Shown here: in pieces, positions 41,675 to 49,785 of the stretch
Position numbering within the stretch: the stretch's first letter is position 1
Layout: each line of letters starts with the position of its first letter
Assembly: GCF_014138045.1 (NCBI RefSeq)
Contig: NZ_JACGXA010000003.1
Span: forward strand, 62,001-126,000
Source: Nocardioides ginsengisegetis
Lineage (GTDB): Bacteria; Actinomycetota; Actinomycetes; Propionibacteriales; Nocardioidaceae
Reading direction: 5' to 3'
DNA: 64,000 bases
Made by a program: the position numbers and the translations under genes
Notes under the pieces: model-generated
Told to the model about the DNA's origin: nothing
Databases searched by the model: none
What the model saw: the letters and a program-made list of their open reading frames with translations, nothing else

Positions 41675-42699
41675 CGGTGGGCCCACAGCCACGCGGCGAG
41701 CCCGGCGCCGCCGACCGGGATCTCGATGCCGAACGTGAAGACGCGGTAGAGCAGCACGCCCGCCACCGCCGCCACCGGCGCGCCACCGAGCGCGACCGCG
41801 ACGCCCACCAGGCCGACCTCGACGACGCCCGCGCCGCCCGGGGTGAGCCCGGCCAGGGTGAGCAGCCGCTCGACGGCGAACGCCAGCAGCACCGCGCCGG
41901 GCCCGATCCCGACACCGGCGATGGCGAAGCAGGCGAGCATGAGCAGGGCGAGCATCGCGGTGTAGGCGCTCATCCCCAGCGTCAGCTGGCGCCAGCGGTG
42001 CCGGACCAGCCAGCTGCACTGCGACTGAAGGCCGAGCAGCCACGCCTCGACGTGCGGCTCGCGGGTCGAGCCGAGCCGGCGCAGCAGTGGCCGGGCGGCC
42101 CGGTCGACGGCCCGGCCGGTCCGCTCCGCACACACGGGGCTGGCGGCCAGGACCGCCACGACCGCGGCCGCGACGGCCAGGAGCACCGTGGCGACGGTCG
42201 CCGTACCGGCCCAGCGCGTGAGCGCGCCGTGGTCGAGCAGCAGCGCGACCGGCAGCACCAGCAGGGGGAGCAGCAGCTTGGCGAGGACGTCCCAGGTGTT
42301 GGTGACGACGGTGTACGCCGCGAAGGCCGCCCGGTCGTGCCCCCAGGCCCGGACCATCCGGTAGTTCAGGGCGATCCCGGCCGCGCCGCCCAGCGGCAGC
42401 ACGTTGGCGACCGCGCTGCCGGTCAGGCTCAGGGTCAGCGCGCGGCGGTGGGTGAGGCCGGGCAGGGCGCCGGTCAGCGTGATGGTGTGCAGGAGCAGGC
42501 CGGTCGCCCAGAGCAGGCCGAGGAGGCCCAGCTCCGGCACCGGGACGCGGGCGAGCTGCTGTCCGACGAGGGCCCAGGGCGCGCCCGAGACCCGCGGCAC
42601 CACGACCACGAACAGGGCCGTGACCGCCGCGACCACGACGAGGGTGCGGGCGGCCGCCCACGGGCCCGGTCGGGCCGGGGCGACGACAGCGGTGGTCAT
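41671..42699 (-). CDS. UPF0104/lysylphosphatidylglycerol synthase TM-type membrane protein
   Basis: This 342-residue protein has about eight membrane helices and the family motifs NVLPLGGAAGIALNYRMVR and LAGLTPGGAGVVEVGLVGV. The domain is the flippase half of MprF and also occurs alone beside lipid-glycan genes, so flipping of a glycolipid intermediate is a reasonable guess. A GACGAT box sits 6 nt before the ATG. It is the first gene of the cluster. Confidence 0.82.
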   Translation of the reverse strand: MTTAVVAPARPGPWAAARTLVVVAAVTALFVVVVPRVSGAPWALVGQQLARVPVPELGLLGLLWATGLLLHTITLTGALPGLTHRRALTLSLTGSAVANVLPLGGAAGIALNYRMVRAWGHDRAAFAAYTVVTNTWDVLAKLLLPLLVLPVALLLDHGALTRWAGTATVATVLLAVAAAVVAVLAASPVCAERTGRAVDRAARPLLRRLGSTREPHVEAWLLGLQSQCSWLVRHRWRQLTLGMSAYTAMLALLMLACFAIAGVGIGPGAVLLAFAVERLLTLAGLTPGGAGVVEVGLVGVAVALGGAPVAAVAGVLLYRVFTFGIEIPVGGAGLAAWLWAHR

Positions 42700-42790
42700 G
42701 CCGCGATCGTCCGGCGCGATGCCTGCCAGCCACCTGAACGTGTCGACCCCGGTCAGGCAGGGTGCAGGCGCGGGCGGCCACCCTTCGGCC

Positions 42791-43921
42791 GTGACCTCCC
42801 TCGCCGACCTCTCGCGCGCCGTCAGCCCTGTACGAGACGCCGCCGACCCGGGCACCGACGAGCCCGACATGGGCTGGGTGGGCCGGGTCTGGCTGGTCGT
42901 GCTGGCCTTCGCGGCGGTCACGGCCTGGCGCTCGTGGGAGGTCGGGATCCCGGTCCGCGACCCCGGCGGCGAGATCCTCCGGACCCGCATCACGATCACC
43001 CTCGCGCTGCTGGTGGCACTCGCCGCGGTCGACGCCGTACGTCGCACGCCGCGCGGGCTCCGCACGCCGGCGACCGTGTGGGCGACCCTCCGGGCGCGCT
43101 GGACACCGACCCGGACCGGGCTGGTGCTGGCCGGACTGGCGGCCTACCACGCGGTCTACTTCTGCTACCACAACCTCAAGAGCTGGGACGTCCTCAACAC
43201 CGAGCGCGACGCGCTGCTGACCCGCGTCGACGAGGCGCTGTTCCTGGGCCACTCACCGGCCGTGCTGCTGCACGACCTGCTGGGCCAGCACCTCGCGGCG
43301 TACGTCCTGATCGCGATCTACGAGTCCTTCCCGACCCTGGTGTCGGTGGCGTTCGTGGCGGCCCTGGCGCTGACCGACCGGGTGCGGGACGGCTGGTTCT
43401 TCATCGCCTCGATGGTCTGGGTCTGGATCCTCGGGGTCGGCACCTACTACCTGGTCCCCTCGCTCGGGCCCTTCCACCAGTCGCCGGAGGACTTCGCGGG
43501 CCTGCCGGACACGATCGTGACCGACACCCAGGCCCGCTACCTCGCCCAGCGCGACCAGCTGCTCGCACATCCGGGCTGGCACGACTCCTTCGCCCAGGTC
43601 TCGGCGTTCGCGAGCCTGCACGTCGGGGTGACGACGGTGATCCTGCTGATGGTCAGGCACCACGGGATGCGCCGCGCGACCCGCGCGATGACGCTCTTCC
43701 TCGCCGGCACCCTGGTCGCCACGATCTACCTCGGCTGGCACTTCGCCGTCGACGACCTCGCCGGGCTGGCGATCGCGGCGCTGGCCGTCTGGCTGGGCCG
43801 GCGGACGGTGTACCCGTGCCGAGCGGGCGCCGATGGTGCAGGCTGCGCACATGCACTTCGTCGGCGTGGACCTCGCTTGGGGGGAGAAGAAGCCCACCGG
43901 GCTGGCGGTCCTCGACGCTGA
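42791..43921 (+). CDS. PAP2/inositol-phosphorylceramide-synthase-like membrane enzyme
   Basis: This 376-residue protein has six to seven helices and the PAP2-type catalytic residues in FASLHVGVTTVI and GWHFAVDDLAGLAIAAL, as in Aur1/IPC synthase. It may transfer inositol phosphate or remove phosphate from a lipid. It is divergent from the glycolipid cluster (91 bp apart) and is probably part of it. The last about 24 codons overlap the next gene in another frame and look like translated read-over rather than conserved protein. Confidence 0.78.
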   Translation: MTSLADLSRAVSPVRDAADPGTDEPDMGWVGRVWLVVLAFAAVTAWRSWEVGIPVRDPGGEILRTRITITLALLVALAAVDAVRRTPRGLRTPATVWATLRARWTPTRTGLVLAGLAAYHAVYFCYHNLKSWDVLNTERDALLTRVDEALFLGHSPAVLLHDLLGQHLAAYVLIAIYESFPTLVSVAFVAALALTDRVRDGWFFIASMVWVWILGVGTYYLVPSLGPFHQSPEDFAGLPDTIVTDTQARYLAQRDQLLAHPGWHDSFAQVSAFASLHVGVTTVILLMVRHHGMRRATRAMTLFLAGTLVATIYLGWHFAVDDLAGLAIAALAVWLGRRTVYPCRAGADGAGCAHALRRRGPRLGGEEAHRAGGPRR

Positions 43922-45587
43922 CGGTGCCCTCGTGCACGTCCAGGCGGCGGGCAACGACGACGAGATCGTCGAGGCCCTGGGCTCCTGGGTCGACGGTCCC
44001 TGCCTGGTCGCGATCGACGCCCCCCTGGTCGTCACCAACCCGACCGGGTCGCGGCCGGCCGAGCGCGCGCTGAGCAAGGACTTCCGCCGCTTCGAGGCCG
44101 GCACCCACCCCTCCAACACCGGCAAGCCGGAGTTCGCCCACGGCTCCCGCGGCGGCCGGCTGGTCGCCCGGCTCGGCCTCGACATGGACCCGCGGTCGGG
44201 CCGCGACCGGCGCGCGATCGAGGTCTACCCGCACCCCGCGACCGTCGTGCTGTTCGGGCTGCCCCGGACGCTGAAGTACAAGGACAAGCCCGGCCGCTCC
44301 TTCGACCAGCTGCGGTCCGAGCTGCTCGTGCTGATGGGCTTCGTCGAGGGCGTCGTCCGCACCAACGGCGCGTGGTCGGCGCTGCGCCGGGCGGTGGAGA
44401 CCGCGACGAAGAAGGCCGAGCTACGGGTCGTCGAGGACCAGGTCGACGCCGTCGTGTGCGCCTACGTCGCGCTCTTCGCGCACCGCTGGCCCGAGCGCAC
44501 CACGACCTACGGCAACCCCGAGGCCTACCTGACCGAGGGCTACATCGTGACCCCCACGCTGCGCACGGAGGACCTCGCCCGCCAGGAGGTCGTCCAGGCC
44601 GCGATCAGCGAGTACGCCGCCCGCCACGCCGAGCTGCGCGAGGCCGGCGCCGCCTTCGTCGAGCTCGTCGAGTCGGTCCTCGACGAGGCCGGCATCAACT
44701 ACCTGAGCGTCACCGGCCGGGCCAAGAGCGTGTCCTCGTTCGCGGCCAAGGCGGCCCGGACCGTCGACGGCGTCCCGGTCTTCGTCGACCCGCTGCGCGA
44801 CATCACCGACACGATCGGCATCCGCGTCATCACCTACGTGCACAGCGACGTCGCCGCGGTCGCCGACCTGCTCGGCGACCAGGTCGTCATCCACGACGAC
44901 CGCGACATGGGGCAGGAGACCGCGAGCCAGGGCCGCTTCGGCTACGCCTCGCGGCACCTGCTGATCGGGCTGGACGCGACGCGCGAGGGGGAGCCGGCGT
45001 ACGCCGCCCTCGCCGGGCTCCGCGCGCAGGTGCAGATCCGGACCGTGCTGCAGCACGCGTGGGCGGAGTTCGAGCACGACATCCGCTACAAGGGCACGAT
45101 CCCCGACGAGCACGTGCCGGACTTCGACCGGCGGTTCACGCTCGCGGCCGGGCTGCTGGAGCTGGCCGACCGCGAGTTCTCCACGATCCGGGACCGGCTG
45201 ACCACCCAGGTGGCGCCGAGCGAGCCGAGTGCGCCCGAGGACGACGACCCGCGCATCGACCCGCGCGAGCTCGCGGCGTTCCTGGCCGGGCAGTACGCCG
45301 ACGCCGGCTGGTCGCGCACCGACCACTACACCTGGATCTCCGGGCTGCTGCTCGAGCTCGGCGTCACCTCGCTGGTCGAGCTGGCCGACGTGCTGCGGAC
45401 CGTCGAGGCGCTCGACCTGACCGCGCGGATGGACTACCGCTACCCGCCGGGCGCCGTACGCCGGCTCGACGACGCGCTCCTCGCGGCGTTCCGCGAGCGC
45501 TACGTCGGGCTGCACGGTAACGCCCACCGTGCTGCCGCGTTGACCGGTCGGCTGGAGAAGCTGGCCCTGGACCGACCCACCTCCTGA
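43851..45587 (+). CDS. DUF429 (RNase H-like) domain fused to RelA/SpoT (p)ppGpp synthetase domain
   Basis: This is a 578-residue protein. Residues 1-235 are DUF429, a predicted RNase H-fold nuclease with acidic positions D7 (FVGVDLAWG), D56 (VAIDAP), E124 (AIEVYPHP) and D196/D199 (VVEDQVDA). Residues 275-420 form a RelA/SpoT synthetase domain with R290-K292-S296-K300, DPLRDITDTIGIRV, GYASRH and QIRTVLQHAWAEFEHD. A helical tail follows. In (p)ppGpp synthetases the residue before VQIRT is the catalytic Glu; here it is Gln393. Another ATG lies at 43833. The gene overlaps the PAP2 gene by 71 bp. An RNase HII-RelA/SpoT fusion is known in Mycobacterium smegmatis; this one uses a different nuclease-like domain. 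Confidence 0.85.
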   Translation: MHFVGVDLAWGEKKPTGLAVLDADGALVHVQAAGNDDEIVEALGSWVDGPCLVAIDAPLVVTNPTGSRPAERALSKDFRRFEAGTHPSNTGKPEFAHGSRGGRLVARLGLDMDPRSGRDRRAIEVYPHPATVVLFGLPRTLKYKDKPGRSFDQLRSELLVLMGFVEGVVRTNGAWSALRRAVETATKKAELRVVEDQVDAVVCAYVALFAHRWPERTTTYGNPEAYLTEGYIVTPTLRTEDLARQEVVQAAISEYAARHAELREAGAAFVELVESVLDEAGINYLSVTGRAKSVSSFAAKAARTVDGVPVFVDPLRDITDTIGIRVITYVHSDVAAVADLLGDQVVIHDDRDMGQETASQGRFGYASRHLLIGLDATREGEPAYAALAGLRAQVQIRTVLQHAWAEFEHDIRYKGTIPDEHVPDFDRRFTLAAGLLELADREFSTIRDRLTTQVAPSEPSAPEDDDPRIDPRELAAFLAGQYADAGWSRTDHYTWISGLLLELGVTSLVELADVLRTVEALDLTARMDYRYPPGAVRRLDDALLAAFRERYVGLHGNAHRAAALTGRLEKLALDRPTS

Positions 45588-45596
45588 GGAGTGCGC

Positions 45597-46907
45597 GTGA
45601 CCGAGACCAAGACCGACCCGCTGACCGCCCGCGCGGCCCAGGCCGCGATCTCCGTCGGCCGCGCCGTGCAGAGCCGGATCTACCGCGAGGGCGTCTTCGG
45701 TCGCCGGCCCGTCGTACCGGTCGAGCCGGCGGCTCTCGAGGCCGAGGCGGAGCGCCGGATGAGCCCCGAGGCGTGGGCCTACGTCGCGGGCGGTGCCGGG
45801 CAGCAGCGCACGGTGCGGGCCAACCTCCAGGCCTTCGACAAGCACCGGATCGTGCCGCGGATGCTGGTCGACGTGGAGGACCGCGACCTGTCGGTCGAGC
45901 TGTTCGGCCGCCGGATCCCCGCGCCCGTCCTCTTCGCGCCGATCGGCGTGCTCGAGATGGCGCACCCCGAGGCCGAGCGGGCGGTCGCCGCGGCCGCCCG
46001 GTCGCTGGGGTTGCCGATGGTGATCTCGACGCAGGGCTCGATCCCGATGGAGGAGACCGCGGAGGCGCTCGGTGACTCGCCGCGGTGGTACCAGCTCTAC
46101 TGGAGCCGGAACGACTCCGTCGTCGACTCCTTCGTGCGGCGGGCCGAGGCGATCGGCAGCGAGGCCATCGTCGTCACGCTCGACACCCACGTGCTCGGGT
46201 GGCGCACCCACGACCTCGACCTCGGCTACCTCCCGTTCGCGCGGGCCGAGGGCATCGCGCAGTACACCAGCGACCCGGCGTTCCGCGCGCTCGCCGAGGC
46301 CCGGGCGGCGACCCCGTCGTCCGAGCCGACGCCGCGGCCGACGCTGTCCGCGGTCAAGGCGCTGTTCTCGATGGCCCGGCACTACCCCGGTGGGTTCGTC
46401 GACAACCTGCGCTCGCCGGTGCCGCGGGCGGCGGTCGAGACGTTCCTCGACGTGTTCTCCCGGTCCACGCTGACCTGGGACAACCTCGACTACCTGCGCT
46501 CGCGGACCTCCCTGCCCATCCTGCTCAAGGGCATCCAGGACCCGCGCGACGCCGCGCTCGCGATCGAGCACGGCATGGACGGCATCGTGGTCTCCAACCA
46601 CGGCGGCCGCCAGGTCGACGGCGCGATCGGCTCGCTCGACGCCCTCCCGCGGATCGTGGAGGAGGTCGGCGACCGGATCCCGGTGCTGTTCGACTCCGGC
46701 GTCCGCAGCGGCGCCGACGCCTTCAAGGCGCTGGCGCTCGGCGCCTCGGCGGTCCTCGTCGGACGCCCGTGGGTCTACGGCCTCGCGCTCGGTGGCGCCG
46801 CCGGGGCCCAGGCCGTCATGGAGCACGTGCTCGCCGAGCTGGACCTCACGATGGCGCTCACCGGCGTCTCCACGGTCGACGAGATCACCCGGGACCTCCT
46901 GGCCTGA
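45597..46907 (+). CDS. FMN-dependent 2-hydroxyacid oxidase (lactate 2-monooxygenase-like)
   Basis: This 436-residue TIM-barrel flavoenzyme has LLKGIQDPRDA (FMN-contacting Lys), VSNHGGRQVDG (catalytic His and substrate Arg) and FDSGVRSGADAFKALALGA. It is longer than glycolate oxidase, with an insertion before the active-site loop as in lactate monooxygenase. The GTG at 45597 is chosen over that at 45591 because GAGGA lies 6 nt upstream. It is 9 bp behind the DUF429-RelA/SpoT gene and probably cotranscribed. Confidence 0.88.
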   Translation: MTETKTDPLTARAAQAAISVGRAVQSRIYREGVFGRRPVVPVEPAALEAEAERRMSPEAWAYVAGGAGQQRTVRANLQAFDKHRIVPRMLVDVEDRDLSVELFGRRIPAPVLFAPIGVLEMAHPEAERAVAAAARSLGLPMVISTQGSIPMEETAEALGDSPRWYQLYWSRNDSVVDSFVRRAEAIGSEAIVVTLDTHVLGWRTHDLDLGYLPFARAEGIAQYTSDPAFRALAEARAATPSSEPTPRPTLSAVKALFSMARHYPGGFVDNLRSPVPRAAVETFLDVFSRSTLTWDNLDYLRSRTSLPILLKGIQDPRDAALAIEHGMDGIVVSNHGGRQVDGAIGSLDALPRIVEEVGDRIPVLFDSGVRSGADAFKALALGASAVLVGRPWVYGLALGGAAGAQAVMEHVLAELDLTMALTGVSTVDEITRDLLA

Positions 46908-46908
46908 C

Positions 46909-47469
46909 TCAGGGGCAGGACGAGCCGCTGGCGTCGCGGACGTAGAGGGTGCGGTCGGCGGGGACGAGGGCGGTGCGCTGCCACAGCGAGAGGCCGACCT
47001 CGGGCCAGTGCGCGACCGACAGCAGCCCGTCGGCGTCGTCGCCGCCGCAGGCACCGTCGCGGAAGCCGATCTCGAGGGTGACCTTGACGGTCCGCCCGTC
47101 GCGCACGACCCGATCGACGGGGAGCTCGGCGTCGAGCCCGTCGGGGTTGGTGTCGGCCTTCGTCCGGGCGACGGCGGTGCCGCCCGCCATGCTCCCGAGG
47201 CCCGGCGCGACGACGCTGTCGACGTGCACGTCGCGGCCCGAGCGGTTGGTGACCGCCAGGGTGATGCGGCAGCTCATGGCAGGCCGCGCGCCGATCACCC
47301 AGCCGTCCCGGTAGGGCTTGACACTCGCCCCGGTGCAGGCCGGCGCCCCGGCCCACTCCGCCTCGACCTGGCCGAGCTCGTGGCGCGCACCGACCACCCA
47401 GACCGTCATCGCCAGCGAGGCGGCGACGAGCAGCGCGAGCACGGCGTACGACGCCCGGGACCTGTCCAC
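46909..47469 (-). CDS. Membrane-anchored extracytoplasmic protein, unknown
   Basis: This 186-residue protein has an N-terminal hydrophobic anchor (ASYAVLALLVAASLAMTVWVVG) and an extracytoplasmic beta-rich part with several cysteines (PACTG, MSCRI, GACGG, SSCP) that may form disulfides. I do not recognise the family. It is convergent with the oxidase gene. Confidence 0.65.
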   Translation of the reverse strand: MDRSRASYAVLALLVAASLAMTVWVVGARHELGQVEAEWAGAPACTGASVKPYRDGWVIGARPAMSCRITLAVTNRSGRDVHVDSVVAPGLGSMAGGTAVARTKADTNPDGLDAELPVDRVVRDGRTVKVTLEIGFRDGACGGDDADGLLSVAHWPEVGLSLWQRTALVPADRTLYVRDASGSSCP

Positions 47470-47530
47470 GGCCGGATCATGACAGCCGTGGTCACCGATC
47501 TGTGGGATGGGCTCGGCGCCGACCGCGGCA

Positions 47531-47536
47531 TAGCCT
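47531..47536 (+). promoter_or_regulatory. -10 box for leaderless DinB-like transcript
   Basis: TAGCCT lies 7 nt before the ATG at 47544. Confidence 0.5.
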
Positions 47537-47543
47537 CGAGGGC

Positions 47544-48047
47544 ATGACCCCTGCCGAGCTCCTGCTGGACGCCTTCGGGCGGATCGCCGAGGGCGGGTGC
47601 GCCGTCGTGGAGGGCCTCGAGCCCGACGAGCTGACCCACCGGGTCGGGCCCGACGCCAACTCCATCTCCTGGCTGGTCTGGCACCTCACCCGGATCCAGG
47701 ACGACCACGTCGCCGAGGTCGCCGGGACCGAGCAGGTGTGGACCGAGCAGGGCTTCGACGCGCGCTTCCACTTCCCCTTCGACACCGCCGCCACCGGCTA
47801 CGGCCACACCCGCGAGGAGGCGGGCCGGGTGCGCGCGTCCGCGGGCCTGCTCGCCGCCTACCTGACCGCCGTCCACGAGCGGTCCGTGGCGTTCCTCAAG
47901 ACCGTGACCGAGGCGGACCTCGACCGGGTCGTCGACGAGCGCTGGGACCCGCCGGTCACCCTGGGCGTCCGGCTGGTCAGCGTGACCGGCGACGGGCTGC
48001 AGCACCTCGGTCAGGCGAAGTACGTCCGCGGCCTGCTGGCCCGCTGA
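47544..48047 (+). CDS. DinB/DUF664 superfamily protein
   Basis: This 167-residue helical protein has the metal-ligand arrangement of DinB-like four-helix bundles: WLVWHLTRIQDDHVAEV, then LTAVHERSVAFL and GDGLQHLGQAKYVRGL, with one histidine per helix. Some family members are mycothiol- or bacillithiol-dependent transferases. The substrate is unknown here. It starts leaderless at ATG 47544. Confidence 0.85.
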   Translation: MTPAELLLDAFGRIAEGGCAVVEGLEPDELTHRVGPDANSISWLVWHLTRIQDDHVAEVAGTEQVWTEQGFDARFHFPFDTAATGYGHTREEAGRVRASAGLLAAYLTAVHERSVAFLKTVTEADLDRVVDERWDPPVTLGVRLVSVTGDGLQHLGQAKYVRGLLAR

Positions 48048-48104
48048 CGAGGCGGCAACCGGCCGGGTGGTCCGGCGCGCCCGCCTCCCGGGCATGCTGG
48101 CCCC

Positions 48105-49769
48105 ATGGGAACCCCGACGTCGAGCACCCAGCGGTACGCCGCGCTCGCCCGCCTGCTCGTCCGCCACGGCCGCTCCGACCTGCTCGCCGGGGCGGGTCTC
48201 GACGAGTTCTCGATCGACGACGACATGCCAGCGGGCGACGTCGACGAGGCCGAGGCGTTCGCGCGCGACCTCGAGAACCTCGGGCCCACCTACGTGAAGC
48301 TCGGGCAGCTGCTGTCCACGCGCTTCGACCTGCTGCCCACGGCGTACACGACCGCGCTCGCGCGGCTCCAGGACGCGGCCGAGCCGTTCCCCTTCGAGCA
48401 GGTGCAGGAGATCGTCGAGGGCGAGCTTGGCGGCCAGATCCGCCACCTCTTCGCCGACTTCGACCCCGAGCCGATGGCCGTCGCCTCGCTCGGGCAGGTC
48501 CACCGGGCCACCCTCCCGAGCGGCCGCCGGGTCGTGGTGAAGGTGCAGCGTCCCGACGCGCGCGACCAGGCGCGCGAGGACATGGAGGTGCTCGCGAAGC
48601 TCGCCGGCCTGGCCGACCGGCACACGGGGGCGGGCCGGCGCTACGGCTTCGGCGACCTGCTCACGCAGTTCCGGCGCTCCCTGGCGGGCGAACTTGACTA
48701 CCGGCGCGAGGCCCGCAACCTGGCGAAGTTCCGGGAGCTGTGCGCCGGCTACGACCTGCTGGTCGTCCCCGAGCCGGTCCCGGACCACTCCAGCTCGCGG
48801 GTGCTCACGATGGAGCGGCTCGACGGCCGCAAGGTCACCGACGTCGGTCCGCTCGGCCTGCTCGAGGTCGAGGCGCGGCCGATGGTCGACCAGCTCTTCG
48901 CCTGCTACCTCAAGCTGATGCTCCAGGACGGCGTCCTGCACGCCGACCCGCACCCGGGCAACGTGCTCCTCACCGACGACGGGCGGCTCGGCCTGCTCGA
49001 CCTCGGCATGGTCACCACGGTCCCCGGGCGGCTCCAGGACCGCCTGGTCCGGCTGCTCCTGGCGATCGGGGACGGGGACGGGGACGAGGCCGCCGCCGTG
49101 CTGGCCGGCATGGGCCACCCGCTCGACGACTACGACGCCGCCGCCTTCCGGGACGAGGTCGCCCACCTGGTGACCGAGGCGGCCGTCGCCGGGTCCGACG
49201 TCCAGGCGGGCACCGTGCTGATGGAGCTGAGCCGCACCTCCGGCCAGCACGGGCTCCGGCCGCCGGCCGAGATGTCGATGGTGGGCAAGGCGCTGCTCAA
49301 CCTGGACCGGGTCACGTTGCACCTCGACCCCGACTTCGACCCCGCCCAAGCCATCCGCAGCAACGTCGGCGACCTGCTCACCAGCGGGCTCAAGGTGAGC
49401 CCGGCCGGGGTGATGGCGGCCGCGATCGAGGCCAAGGAGTTCACCGCCCTGCTGCCCAAGCGCGCCAACCGGATCCTCGACGCCCTCGCCGAGGGCGAGT
49501 TCTCCGTGCGCGTGCAGGCGATGGACGAGGAGCGGCTCCACCGGGTGCTGCAGCGGGTCGCCAACCGGGTCACCCTGGGCATCATCATCGCGGCGACCGT
49601 CCTGGGCGCCGCCCTGATGATGCGGGTGCCCACCGACCACCGGATCTGGGGCTACCCGGCGCTGGCGATGGGGTTCTTCATGTTCGCGGTGCTCGCCGGC
49701 GCCGCGCTGGCCGGCTGGATCGTGCTGACCGACCGGAAGGTCGCCCGGCAGGACCGGACCGGCACCTGA
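48105..49769 (+). CDS. ABC1/UbiB family atypical kinase
   Basis: This 554-residue protein has the family KxGQ motif in YVKLGQLLSTRFDLLP, the ATP-binding VVVKVQRPDAR, HADPHPGNVLLTDD and LLDLGMV. Two C-terminal membrane helices (LGIIIAATVLGAALMM, YPALAMGFFMFAVLAG) are also typical. These proteins bind ATP and are linked to quinone and isoprenoid-lipid metabolism. Only a weak -10-like CATGCT is present before the ATG. Confidence 0.92.
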   Translation: MGTPTSSTQRYAALARLLVRHGRSDLLAGAGLDEFSIDDDMPAGDVDEAEAFARDLENLGPTYVKLGQLLSTRFDLLPTAYTTALARLQDAAEPFPFEQVQEIVEGELGGQIRHLFADFDPEPMAVASLGQVHRATLPSGRRVVVKVQRPDARDQAREDMEVLAKLAGLADRHTGAGRRYGFGDLLTQFRRSLAGELDYRREARNLAKFRELCAGYDLLVVPEPVPDHSSSRVLTMERLDGRKVTDVGPLGLLEVEARPMVDQLFACYLKLMLQDGVLHADPHPGNVLLTDDGRLGLLDLGMVTTVPGRLQDRLVRLLLAIGDGDGDEAAAVLAGMGHPLDDYDAAAFRDEVAHLVTEAAVAGSDVQAGTVLMELSRTSGQHGLRPPAEMSMVGKALLNLDRVTLHLDPDFDPAQAIRSNVGDLLTSGLKVSPAGVMAAAIEAKEFTALLPKRANRILDALAEGEFSVRVQAMDEERLHRVLQRVANRVTLGIIIAATVLGAALMMRVPTDHRIWGYPALAMGFFMFAVLAGAALAGWIVLTDRKVARQDRTGT

Positions 49770-49785
49770 CCCCTCGACTCGCGGG

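Larger units (their letters stand above)
36322..42699 (-). other. Six-gene glycolipid/polysaccharide cluster
   Basis: In transcription order it comprises: UPF0104 membrane protein, GT4, PIG-L deacetylase, MGDG-synthase-like glycosyltransferase, polysaccharide deacetylase and GT39-like transferase. Five genes overlap their neighbour by four bases; the only gap is 49 bp before the MGDG-synthase-like gene. A PAP2/IPC-synthase-like gene is divergent. The set suggests assembly of a deacetylated amino-sugar glycolipid. The product is unknown. Confidence 0.6.

Noticed and set aside
36322..43921. Antibiotic-type secondary-metabolite cluster
   Set aside because: There are no polyketide synthase, peptide synthetase, terpene or RiPP genes; the enzymes are those of glycolipid or wall glycan assembly.
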